A stretch of 35,050 nt of DNA from Frigoribacterium sp. VKM Ac-2836 (GTDB taxonomy: Bacteria; Actinomycetota; Actinomycetes; Actinomycetales; Microbacteriaceae): the NCBI RefSeq assembly GCF_013248995.1, contig NZ_JABRPK010000007.1, positions 1-35,050 of the forward strand, written 5' to 3'. This document shows, piece after piece, positions 24,847 through 32,155 of this stretch (positions are counted from its first letter, which is position 1; each line of letters starts with the position of its first letter). Position numbers and translations under genes: made by a program. A model generated the notes under the pieces. That model ran no database searches, had not been told where the DNA came from, and saw only the letters and a list, made by a program, of their open reading frames with translations.

Positions 24847-25766
24847 GCGTTTCCTCCTTCTGTGTCGCGGCGCTGCAGCCAGAGCAGCACCCCGGCGGTG
24901 GCGAAGATTACGACGGCCATAACGGTAGCGATGGCCGACCCGTACCCGACCTTGGAGAGCTCGAAGAAGTTGCGATACGAGTAGTACGACGGGACAACGG
25001 TCGAGCCCTCGGGTCCACCTCCCGTGAGGATGAGGATCGGTGCGAACACCTTGAGGGCACCGACGGTCGCGGTGATGACGACGACGAAGATCTCGGGCCT
25101 GATCTGGGGAACGGTGATGGCTGTGAAGCGGCGTCCCCAGCGGGCTCCGTCGAGTGCTGCGGCCTCATAGAGCTCAGGATCGACCCGTTGCAGGGCGGCC
25201 ATGAAGATGACGACGGGATAGCCGATCTGTAGCCAGACCAGCACGAGCATGACGGCGTAGATGGCGATGTCGGGGTTGCCGAGCCAATCGGGGGGGCTGG
25301 TGCCGCCGACGGCGCCGATGACGCTGTTGAGCAGGCCGCCCTGAGTGGCCAGCACCCAACTCCAGATGAACCCGGCCACGGCGATGGGCAGGATCTGTGG
25401 CAGGTAATACAGTGCCCTGAGGGTCGCAGCGACGCGGGGCCCGAATTCGCGGCCCAGGTAATCGAAGAGCACCGCGGCCAACAGGAGCCCGATCAAGGTT
25501 GGGACGACCACGATGCCGAGGATCATGAAGACGGAGTTCTTGAACGCGAGCCAGAACTGGGCGTCGCCCAGGAGGTCGGCGTAGTTGCCGAGACCGTACC
25601 AGCGCATGGGGGCGAGGCCGCCCTTCCACTGGAAGAGGCTGGTCCAGACGTTCATCGCGAAGGGGACGAGCACGATCGCGAGGGTGCCGAGGATCATCGG
25701 CACGAGGTACCACCAGTAGGAGTGCTGCCCCAAGCGGGCCAGCTTCCTGGTCGTGGTCGATGTCAT
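24843..25766 (-). CDS. carbohydrate ABC transporter permease (MalF/CUT1 type)
   Basis: 307 residues from ATG 25766, with AGGAGAT six bases upstream. The first helix (YWWYLVPMILGTLAIVLVPF), the FQWKGG periplasmic start and MRWYGLGNYADLL are typical of UgpA/MalF-like subunits. The EAA loop is YEAAALDGARWGRRFTAITVPQIRP. About six membrane helices. It forms the importer channel with the second permease and the binding protein. Confidence 0.92.
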   Translation of the reverse strand: MTSTTTRKLARLGQHSYWWYLVPMILGTLAIVLVPFAMNVWTSLFQWKGGLAPMRWYGLGNYADLLGDAQFWLAFKNSVFMILGIVVVPTLIGLLLAAVLFDYLGREFGPRVAATLRALYYLPQILPIAVAGFIWSWVLATQGGLLNSVIGAVGGTSPPDWLGNPDIAIYAVMLVLVWLQIGYPVVIFMAALQRVDPELYEAAALDGARWGRRFTAITVPQIRPEIFVVVITATVGALKVFAPILILTGGGPEGSTVVPSYYSYRNFFELSKVGYGSAIATVMAVVIFATAGVLLWLQRRDTEGGNA

Positions 25767-25842
25767 GGGTGGATCTCCTGTCCGTCGTGCCCATGGGCGC
25801 CGACGATGAGGTGGGACGGGCGCGGAGCACCCGTCCCACGGG

Positions 25843-27162
25843 TCAGCCCTGGTCGACGGTGGCCTTGCCGTCGTCGTAGAAGTCCTGCAGCTTCTCGAGG
25901 TACCCGTCAGCGGTCTCATTGCCGTTGGACATGGCCGACATGTTGTTCTGCATGAAGTCGAGGAACCCCGGCACTGGGTAGTCGGGGTAAAAGGCGAGGG
26001 TGTCGTCGGCCACGGTCTCGTCGAAACGTTCGGTGTACTCGCGGGTCACAGGATCGGTGATCGACGATGTGTCGCCTGCGAGGGGCAGGCCGCCGAGTTC
26101 GCCCATGGCGTTCTGCACCTCGTCGCTGAGGGTGATGTCGATCCAGTCGTAGGCGAGGTCTTTGTTGTTCGCCTTCGCGGGCACTCCCCACAGGTGGCCG
26201 GACGAGCCCATGGTCATGTTCGCGCCGGGAAGGGTGAACGAGCCCCAGGGGAAGGTTGCTTCGTCCTTGATGCGCGAGAAGACGCCGTTGTTCCAGATGA
26301 GCATCCCGGTCTTGCCGCTGAGGAAGTTGACGTTGGCCTGTTCGAAGTTCAGGCCGCCGAGGTTAGTGCCGAGGTAGCCGGCGTCGATCCATTCTTGGAA
26401 CTTCTCCGTCCCTTCTCTCCAGGGGGCAGCGTCGAAGTCGATGTCGTCTTTCAGGAACATGAAGTCGTCGATCTGGTCGCGGTCAGCGTTGGCTGAGACG
26501 AGCGAGTACCAGACCCACATCTGATTGAAGCCCTGGTTGACGGCCGCTGAGGATGAGACGGGCGTGGTGCCGGCACCCTGGAGAGCCTGCATGGCGGCCT
26601 CGAATTCCTCCATGGTGGTGGGGACCTGGGTGATGCCCGCCTTGGCGAAGGCGTCCTTGTTGTAGTAGAAGGTCACGTATTCGCCGACGTTCGGGACGCC
26701 GTACCAGTTGCCGCTGCCTGCTCTGCCGAGTTCGTCGTACTTGGCGAAGGACTGCATGGATCCGGTGATCTTGTCGTCCCAGCCTCTCTCGGCGACCTGG
26801 TCGTCGAGGTCCTGCAGCAGTCCCTGGCTGGCGAGCTGGCCGCCGTCGGCGTTGCCCTTGTTGAACTCCACGACGTCGGGGACGTCGTTGCCGGAGAGGA
26901 CGAGCTTCGCGTTCTTGCGGAAGGCATCGAAGCTCGTCGTCTGGAAGTCGACCTTGACGTCGGGGTGTTTTTCCTTGAATAGGTCGACGGCGAGTTGCCA
27001 CCCTTGGCCTTGAGCTGTGGTGGGGTCTTCGTACTGGAGGATGGTGAAGGTGTCGTCGTCGCCGCCGGCGGGGCTACAGCCCGCGAGAGTGGCGGCAGCG
27101 AGAGAGACGACCGTGGCGGCGGCGAACGTGACGGTTCGGCGGCGGCGTGGGCTGTGGTGCAT
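25843..27162 (-). CDS. sugar ABC transporter substrate-binding lipoprotein
   Basis: 439 residues. A basic n-region (MHHSPRRRR) and hydrophobic stretch end in the lipobox LAGC (Cys29), then a Gly/Asp linker. The mature fold is a family 1 solute-binding protein: FTILQYEDPTTAQGQGWQLAVDLFKEKHPDVKVDFQTTSFDAFR, FNKGNADGGQLASQGLLQDLDD and YGVPNVGEYVTFYYNKDAFAKAG are typical. AGGAG lies upstream of the ATG. This is the first structural gene of the operon, 141 bases after the repressor, with an inverted repeat CCTGAC-N6-GTCAGG between them. Ligand likely a short fructo-oligosaccharide or related furanoside (inference from neighbours). Confidence 0.92.
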   Translation of the reverse strand: MHHSPRRRRTVTFAAATVVSLAAATLAGCSPAGGDDDTFTILQYEDPTTAQGQGWQLAVDLFKEKHPDVKVDFQTTSFDAFRKNAKLVLSGNDVPDVVEFNKGNADGGQLASQGLLQDLDDQVAERGWDDKITGSMQSFAKYDELGRAGSGNWYGVPNVGEYVTFYYNKDAFAKAGITQVPTTMEEFEAAMQALQGAGTTPVSSSAAVNQGFNQMWVWYSLVSANADRDQIDDFMFLKDDIDFDAAPWREGTEKFQEWIDAGYLGTNLGGLNFEQANVNFLSGKTGMLIWNNGVFSRIKDEATFPWGSFTLPGANMTMGSSGHLWGVPAKANNKDLAYDWIDITLSDEVQNAMGELGGLPLAGDTSSITDPVTREYTERFDETVADDTLAFYPDYPVPGFLDFMQNNMSAMSNGNETADGYLEKLQDFYDDGKATVDQG

Positions 27163-27236
27163 GATGCAGCTCCTTTGCTGTGGGTGGTGGGGGAAGGTTG
27201 CGGCAGGTGGAACGCAGTGGGGCGCTGCCGGGCACG

Positions 27237-27254
27237 CCTGACATCCGCGTCAGG
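27237..27254. promoter_or_regulatory. inverted repeat between repressor and binding-protein genes
   Basis: CCTGAC (27237-27242) and GTCAGG (27249-27254) flank a six-base spacer, 75 bases before the binding-protein start. It could be an operator for the transport operon or a weak terminator after the repressor gene. It does not resemble the palindromes upstream of the repressor. Confidence 0.4.
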
Positions 27255-27303
27255 AAACGCGGGCGGGGCGAGAAATTGTGGGGGACTTAGGAAGGGGAGC
27301 AGG

Positions 27304-28347
27304 TCACGGAGGGTCCAGGGGCGTACTGACTGATGACCTGACGACGAGTGGGCACGCCATGCGGTGGCCCTGTGGGGCCTCGGCGGCTGAGGAATTGTCT
27401 TCCACCCGGTCCAGGACACGGTCGACGGCCCATTCGCCCATTCGTGCATGGGGGAGCTGCACGGTCGTCAGTCCGGGGTCGAGGGCGTCTGCGACGAACT
27501 CCTGGTTGTCGAAACCCACGATCGAGAGATCGGTGGGGACTTCAAGCCCGAGCTCTCTGGCCACCTGGTAGAAGCCCATGGCGATCTGGTCGCCGAAGCA
27601 GAAGACAGCCGTGGGGCGGGAGGAGGTGGGCCGGTTGAGAAGGCGTCTTGCCGGCTCGAGGGCGAACGAAGTCGCGGCGTCGTCGGCGACGACCATCAAG
27701 TCGGGGTCCACGGTGATTCCTGCGCCCGTCAAGGACTCGACGTAGCCGCGGGTTCGTAGTTCGTCGGCGATGGGGTAGGCGCGAACGCTGCAGAAGCCGA
27801 TGCGCCGGTGGCCAGCTCCGATCAGGTGCGTCACTGCGTCTCGGGCACCGTGCTCCTCGTCTGGCACGACCCAGTCGGCTCCGGATGTGGTGTCCTCGGG
27901 GCGCCCGTCGAGCAGGACGACTGGTGTCGTCGCGGGTACTGGAGGAAGGTCGACTGTCCGGTGGAAGGTCGAAGCGAAGATGAGCCCGTCGACGTTGCGT
28001 TGAAGCAGCGACTGCACTGCAGGGGTCTGGAGGTCAGCGTCGCCTCCGGTGTCGATGAGCATGAGGATGTAACCTCTTTGCCACGCGGCGGCCTGAGCCC
28101 CGCCGAGCATGTGACTCGAGAACGGCACGCTGGCGACACGGTCGGAGACGAGTCCGATCGTGCGTGTCTGCTTCGACTTTAGTGATCGGGCCAGCTGGTT
28201 CGGGACGTAGCCGAAGCTGTTCGCCAGGTCACGGATCTCTGTAGCGACGGCTGCGTTGACTCGACCAGCGTCCCTGTTGTTTAGGACGAGTGAGACGGAA
28301 GAAACGGAGACGCCCACCTGGGAGGCGATGTCTTTCATCCTCAGCAT
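27304..28347 (-). CDS. LacI-family transcriptional repressor
   Basis: 347 residues. The start ATG 28347 has AAGGAG upstream and places the LacI helix-turn-helix at the very N terminus: MKDIASQVGVSVSSVSLVLNN, with hinge helix FGYVPNQLARSLKSKQT. The rest is a periplasmic-binding-protein-like effector domain (IGLVSDRVASVPFSSHML, VVLLDGRPED, GHRRIGFCSV, VPTDLSIVGFDNQE) ending in LVVRSSVSTP. It probably represses the transport-glycosidase-kinase operon and itself until the imported sugar binds. Three palindromes upstream fit autoregulation. Confidence 0.92.
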   Translation of the reverse strand: MLRMKDIASQVGVSVSSVSLVLNNRDAGRVNAAVATEIRDLANSFGYVPNQLARSLKSKQTRTIGLVSDRVASVPFSSHMLGGAQAAAWQRGYILMLIDTGGDADLQTPAVQSLLQRNVDGLIFASTFHRTVDLPPVPATTPVVLLDGRPEDTTSGADWVVPDEEHGARDAVTHLIGAGHRRIGFCSVRAYPIADELRTRGYVESLTGAGITVDPDLMVVADDAATSFALEPARRLLNRPTSSRPTAVFCFGDQIAMGFYQVARELGLEVPTDLSIVGFDNQEFVADALDPGLTTVQLPHARMGEWAVDRVLDRVEDNSSAAEAPQGHRMACPLVVRSSVSTPLDPP

Positions 28348-28360
28348 GCCGCTCCTTCGG

Positions 28361-28424
28361 GTCGATCGACTGATCCGGGGGGTCAATCGATTGATGCGAC
28401 GGTAGATCCGTCAAACGGTTTGAC
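28361..28424. promoter_or_regulatory. cluster of three palindromes upstream of the LacI-type gene
   Basis: Three perfect palindromes with a central CG or single G occur in 64 bases: GTCGATCGAC (28361-28370), TCAATCGATTGA (28383-28394) and GTCAAACGGTTTGAC (28410-28424). On the minus strand TTGACG inside the third could be a -35 element, with the second covering the -10 region about 17 bases later, so bound repressor would block RNA polymerase. LacI-family operators are usually CG-centred palindromes of this size. Confidence 0.6.
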
Positions 28425-28470
28425 GCAAAGAACCAACAAAAAAACTGCAGACCAATGAGTGAACCGATCC

Positions 28471-28623
28471 TTAAGCACGGCGAAGGGCCATCTGGAACCC
28501 CTTGATCCAGCGGTTCCCACTGGTGGACGTGCTGAACTGCGACGTCTCGACGAGGATTGGGGGCGGAGATCGCCGAAGTCGTCGAACCAGATTCACGACG
28601 ACCAAGACCGTGCCCGCAGCCAT
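28471..28623 (-). CDS. possible 50-residue protein
   Basis: ATG 28623 has AAGGGACGG upstream. The product starts with MAAGTVLVVVNLVRRLRRSP, a short hydrophobic stretch followed by a basic cluster, then a Ser/Thr-rich and basic tail ending in KGFQMALRRA. A second in-frame ATG at 28644 would add seven residues and begin next to boundary copy 11. No family is recognised, and the region could be non-coding. Confidence 0.35.
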   Translation of the reverse strand: MAAGTVLVVVNLVRRLRRSPPPILVETSQFSTSTSGNRWIKGFQMALRRA

Positions 28624-28647
28624 GGTGAACCGTCCCTTACCCATCGC

Positions 28648-28661
28648 CCGTTAGACGATTG
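28648..28661 (+). repeat. array boundary motif, copy 11
   Basis: CCGTTAGACGATTG followed by CCTATCG, similar to copy 6. TAG at offset +4, minus-strand stop CTA at offset +15. Confidence 0.65.
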
Positions 28662-28687
28662 CCTATCGAGACGCTGCTGCGTCCGAT

Positions 28688-29539
28688 TCAGAGTGTGAAG
28701 AAGGCGTGGAGCGCGGCGCTGATCTGGGCGGGGCCGCCGCTGTTCCATGGGCCGTCGTGGCCGAGTCTGTCGAATTCCGTGTGCCGCGAGTCGGGGATGA
28801 TGCCGGCGAGGTCGCGGATCGCGGTGCGGAGGAATGTCGGGCTCGCGGTTCCGCTGAGTAGCAGGACTGCACAGTCGATGCTCGCGTGGTCCTGGATGTG
28901 GCCGTCGCGTTCGGTGACGTCGTGGAAGTCGTAGCGGACGCCCGGGAGGAGGTCGCGGAGCGATGACGCCGGACCGGGCTGGCGGGACTGGATCGCGAGG
29001 ATGACACGGCCCAGGACGCGGGCGACGAGCCGCGGGGCTCGCGCAATGAGCGCAGGTGCGGTCCCAGCGATGACGAGCGCATCGATGAGTGCAGCACCGG
29101 CCTGTCCGCGCTCAATTTCGACGTTGAGTCGGCGGATGCCGTCCCGGTCGATGCCGTCGCGGTAGAACGGGGGCTCGTAGACAGCGAGCTGTTCCACGTT
29201 GGGCAGGGTGCGTGCGGCTTCCAGGGCGATGACAGCGCCGGAGCTGAGTCCGAAGAGCTTCGTCGCGCCGGTCGCGGTCATGACCGCGTCGAGGTCCTCG
29301 ATGTCGCGGGTGATGGTGTGGTCGGCGGTATACGGGCGCGGGCTGATACCGCGGCCGCGTCGTTCGGCGGTGATGACGGTGAACGAGGAGGACAGGGCGA
29401 GGGCGAGGTCTCGGTAGGCGTGGACGTCGGCCATCGCGCCCTGCACCAGGACGATGCCTGGTCCGGTGCCCTGGCGGAGGTAGCCGATCGAGGTGCCGTC
29501 CCGAGACTCCACATGCTCAGTGACGATGCTGAAATCCAT
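28688..29539 (-). CDS. alpha/beta-fold hydrolase
   Basis: 283 residues. GIVLVQGAM forms the oxyanion-hole strand, and LFGLSSGAVIALEAAR is the nucleophile elbow with Ser in G-x-S-x-G. LVVYE-type continuation, a helical cap (about 120-200) and the C-terminal LGHDGPWNSGG with the catalytic His follow. In the place where the third catalytic residue is expected (LLLSGTASPTFL) I see no clear Asp, so the acid may be elsewhere. Substrate unknown; esterase, lactonase or similar. ATG 29539 has CATGCT six bases upstream as a weak leaderless -10 box. No signal peptide. Confidence 0.85.
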   Translation of the reverse strand: MDFSIVTEHVESRDGTSIGYLRQGTGPGIVLVQGAMADVHAYRDLALALSSSFTVITAERRGRGISPRPYTADHTITRDIEDLDAVMTATGATKLFGLSSGAVIALEAARTLPNVEQLAVYEPPFYRDGIDRDGIRRLNVEIERGQAGAALIDALVIAGTAPALIARAPRLVARVLGRVILAIQSRQPGPASSLRDLLPGVRYDFHDVTERDGHIQDHASIDCAVLLLSGTASPTFLRTAIRDLAGIIPDSRHTEFDRLGHDGPWNSGGPAQISAALHAFFTL

Positions 29540-29619
29540 GGCGTCAGCATGGCATCGACCACAACAGTGGCAGCGCCAGCAATGCCGCCTCGTCCGCTGA
29601 CGGGTCGTGCTTCGGTCGC

Positions 29620-29625
29620 TACCGT
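29620..29625 (+). promoter_or_regulatory. -10 box TACCGT of a leaderless gene
   Basis: TACCGT ends six bases before ATG 29632. Confidence 0.5.
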
Positions 29626-29631
29626 GAACGA

Positions 29632-30102
29632 ATGACAGTCACGCTGATCATCCTGTCGTCCGACGACTGGAGAGTCTGGCGCTCCTTGAGGCTTGCGGCG
29701 CTGGCTGAGGCCCCGGAGGCTTTCGGCTCTCGGTTGGCTGATTGGGTCGATGCTGATGAGGGCCGGTGGCGCGAGCGCCTCTCTATCCCCGGGGCGATCG
29801 ACCTCGTAGCCCTCGACTCGGGAACGGGCAGTCCGATCGGCATGGTTACCGGAACGCCGTCAGCACGGCCCGGTGCTGGCGCAGAACTCATCTCCCTGTG
29901 GGTGGACCCCGCCGCACGAGGACGAGGAGTGGCGACCCTGCTCATCGACGCCGTGGCAACGTGGGCAGCAGCCACGGGGGCACCGCGCCTCGAGTTGTCG
30001 GTCATGGCCCAGAACGAGTCCGCCCGGCGCACCTACGAGAGGAACGGATTCGCCGTCGCAGCCGGCTCCAGGGATGAGCTCACGATGACACGGGCTCTCT
30101 GA
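29632..30102 (+). CDS. GNAT-family N-acetyltransferase
   Basis: 156 residues. LRLAALAEAPEAFGS is the N-terminal helix of the classic GNAT fold, AELISLWVDPAARGRGVATLLIDAVATWAA contains the acetyl-CoA pyrophosphate loop R-G-x-G-V-A, and LELSVMAQNESARRTYERNGF is the final strand and helix with the N-x-x-A-x-x-x-Y-x-x-x-G-F signature. Substrate unknown. It diverges from the alpha/beta hydrolase gene and has its own promoter. Confidence 0.9.
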   Translation: MTVTLIILSSDDWRVWRSLRLAALAEAPEAFGSRLADWVDADEGRWRERLSIPGAIDLVALDSGTGSPIGMVTGTPSARPGAGAELISLWVDPAARGRGVATLLIDAVATWAAATGAPRLELSVMAQNESARRTYERNGFAVAAGSRDELTMTRAL

Positions 30103-30135
30103 CGGCGGCAGCCGCCTGGCACGCCCGCTTCCCGC

Positions 30136-30149
30136 CCGATAGGGGATCG
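30136..30149 (+). repeat. array boundary motif, copy 12
   Basis: CCGATAGGGGATCG, exact consensus, followed by TCTACCAG. It lies between convergent acetyltransferase genes. The minus-strand gene takes its TAG from CTA at offset +15 (30151-30153). Last copy seen in the window. Confidence 0.85.
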
Positions 30150-30150
30150 T

Positions 30151-30588
30151 CTACCAGACACATAGAGCGGGCATGACGAGGTGCATCCCGGTCCGCTGGG
30201 GGGCGACGTCGGTGAAGCCTCGTTGCTCGTAGAAGTGCCTGCCCGGTGGGTCCGCGGTCAGGGTCACGTAGGCCTCCGGAGGCGCGTGCTCGGTGATGTG
30301 GGCGAGGAGCGCGTCGAGGATCGCGCCACCGACACCCCGGCCTTGGTGGCCAGGGAGGGTGGCCATGTCGGCGATGAGGAAATACCAGGCACCGTCGCCG
30401 ACGATACGCCCCATCCCGACGGCCTCTCCTGCGGCGTCGACGACGTGCCGGAAGGTCCACGAACCGGTCAGAGCGCCAGCGCCCTGCGCCTCGCTCTTAG
30501 GCGAGAGGCCGCTCTCGAGTCGCAGCCGCAGGTAGTCGGTTAGGGGTGGTGGTCCATCCAGGAGGCGGTAGTCACGGTGCAGGGGCAT
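30151..30588 (-). CDS. GNAT-family N-acetyltransferase
   Basis: 145 residues from ATG 30588. DYLRLRLESGLSPKS is the N-terminal helix, FLIADMATLPGHQGRGVGGAILDALLAHI holds the acetyl-CoA loop Q-G-R-G-V-G, and VTLTADPPGRHFYEQRGFTDVAP the last strand with F-Y-x-x-x-G-F. The C terminus ends in CVW followed by a stop contributed by boundary copy 12. Substrate unknown. A longer frame upstream to 30873 overlaps the PepSY gene and is not used. Confidence 0.88.
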   Translation of the reverse strand: MPLHRDYRLLDGPPPLTDYLRLRLESGLSPKSEAQGAGALTGSWTFRHVVDAAGEAVGMGRIVGDGAWYFLIADMATLPGHQGRGVGGAILDALLAHITEHAPPEAYVTLTADPPGRHFYEQRGFTDVAPQRTGMHLVMPALCVW

Positions 30589-30615
30589 GCGTTGAGTCTT
30601 CCGGACGAGCCAGCA

Positions 30616-30649
30616 CGGGACGGGCACCTCGAAAGGCGTGCCTGTCCCG
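30616..30649 (-). terminator. hairpin ending the copper/peroxidase operon
   Basis: CGGGACGGGCAC (30616-30627) pairs with GTGCCTGTCCCG (30638-30649) with one G-T pair and a ten-base loop, eight bases beyond the stop of the PepSY gene on the minus strand. Confidence 0.65.
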
Positions 30650-30656
30650 CAAGCTC

Positions 30657-32105
30657 CTATCGGCTTGTGGAGCGTGATCGTGTCGCGGTGACGATGGCGT
30701 CGACCACGACAAACCCGATCAGGGAGATTCCGAGTAGCGGCAGGAACCACCCGATGCCGGCGGCGACCACGATCACTGCGGTGGTGCCCCACCAGGGTGC
30801 CCGGGCGAGGGCGCCGGCGGCGGCGGGCTTCCCGACCAGCGCTCCCGGGCGGGTGGGGCGACGTTTCCACCACATCAGGTACCCGAAGACGACCATCGTC
30901 GCGATCCCGAGGGCGGTGATGACGAGGACGATCTGGTTGGCGATGCCGAACTGCTGGCCCATGTGGGTGTCGATGCCCCAGCGGGTGAGTTTCGCGGCGA
31001 GGTTGAAGTCCTTGAAGTCGGTGCGGTCGACCACTTCGAGAGTGTCCCCGTTGATGGCGACGGAGTCGACCTCGGTGGGGTAGCTGCGCTGGATCTCCTG
31101 CACGACCCAGGCGGTGTCGGCCGTGGTCGGCGGGGTGATCTGCACCAGCCCGGTGTTCACGTTGACGCTCCGAGCAACGCCGAGGACCTCGTCGAACGTC
31201 GTCGGCTCGATCACGGGTGCTGCTGCATCATCGGTCGCGGGTGCAGCACTTCCGTGCCCGGCGTGACCGGCGTGGTCGCCGGTCACGGTGGGGCCCGCGG
31301 TCTCAGTCAAGGCAGGGTCGACTGCGGGGGTGCCCCAATCGAGTGCAGCACGGAGCTTGTCGACGTTGGCGCCGCCGTAGGTCGACCACGTGATCCCCGT
31401 CGCCGAGAGGAACAGGGCCCCGACAAGCAGCCAGATCCCGGTGGAGGCGTGCCAGGAGAAGATCCGCCGGTACCCGGTGACCTTGTTGTTGGGGCGCACC
31501 ATGTCGCGCCGGGCACGGCGGGCCTTCCGGTACCGGAGGACCCAGAGGGCTGCGCCAGCAAGGACCACGACACCGAGCCAGGACGCTGCGAGTTCGGAGT
31601 AGAGCCGCCCGGCGTCGCCGAGGTGGAGGTTGCGGTGCAGGTGGTCGACCCAGGTGCGGATGGGGAGGGCGTCGGAGGTGCCGTAGGTGGTGAGGTCGCC
31701 GCGGATCTCGGCGGTGCCGGGGTCCACGAACACCGACCGGGTCTCGCTCTCGCCGAGCCCTGTCCCGGTGAACATGACCCGGGTCGTGTCGCCGGGCTCC
31801 GGGGCAGGACGGACGGCGACGAGGGTGTCGTCGCCCGCGTACGCCTCAGCCGCTTCGACCTGCTCCGCGAGGGGGAGCGTTGTCGTGGTGACGGGGGCGT
31901 GCAGCTCACGGTCGTAGACGACCTGCTCGATCTGCGGGGTGACGGCGTACGCGGCGCCGCTGAGGGCGGCGATGAGGATGAACGGGCCGACGAGGATGCC
32001 GGCGTAGAAATGCAGCCGCAGGAGCAACTGCCCCAGCCACCCCTTCGAGGTGTTCGGGCGAGGGGTGTCAGAGGCCGGGGTGGGGCGCTGCAGGGTCTCG
32101 GTCAT
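30657..32105 (-). CDS. PepSY-associated membrane protein
   Basis: 482 residues. The first helix pair region reads LLLRLHFYAGILVGPFILIAALSGAAYAV, the hallmark of PepSY_TM proteins, with conserved His. Further helices lie near residues 175-195, 225-250 and 395-420, plus two short ones near the end. WVDHLHRNLHLGDAGRLYSELAASWLG and FSWHASTGIWLL bring more His residues on the membrane faces, as in the family members linked to ferric or heme reduction. A His/Gly/Ala segment (GDHAGHAGHGS) in the large outer loop may bind metal. The final gene of the operon, 50 bases after the peroxidase. Confidence 0.85.
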   Translation of the reverse strand: MTETLQRPTPASDTPRPNTSKGWLGQLLLRLHFYAGILVGPFILIAALSGAAYAVTPQIEQVVYDRELHAPVTTTTLPLAEQVEAAEAYAGDDTLVAVRPAPEPGDTTRVMFTGTGLGESETRSVFVDPGTAEIRGDLTTYGTSDALPIRTWVDHLHRNLHLGDAGRLYSELAASWLGVVVLAGAALWVLRYRKARRARRDMVRPNNKVTGYRRIFSWHASTGIWLLVGALFLSATGITWSTYGGANVDKLRAALDWGTPAVDPALTETAGPTVTGDHAGHAGHGSAAPATDDAAAPVIEPTTFDEVLGVARSVNVNTGLVQITPPTTADTAWVVQEIQRSYPTEVDSVAINGDTLEVVDRTDFKDFNLAAKLTRWGIDTHMGQQFGIANQIVLVITALGIATMVVFGYLMWWKRRPTRPGALVGKPAAAGALARAPWWGTTAVIVVAAGIGWFLPLLGISLIGFVVVDAIVTATRSRSTSR

Positions 32106-32155
32106 GGTGTCTTTCGTGGCTCGTAAAGGAGGCGGTGCGGTGACGGGTGGGAGGG

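Noticed and set aside
28459-28698. 79-codon plus-strand open frame
   Set aside because: Charged low-complexity product without a promoter or ribosome-binding site; it runs through boundary copy 11. A minus-strand 50-codon frame fits better.
29594-29607. Possible extra motif copy CCGCTGACGGGTCG between the hydrolase and acetyltransferase genes
   Set aside because: Only 9 of 14 positions fit, and it lies between divergent starts rather than at gene ends.
17573-30149. Array motif as a simple intrinsic terminator
   Set aside because: The CCGAT/ATCGG stem is only four or five base pairs with no T-run, and all copies have one orientation despite genes in both directions. A terminator role is not excluded but does not explain the pattern.
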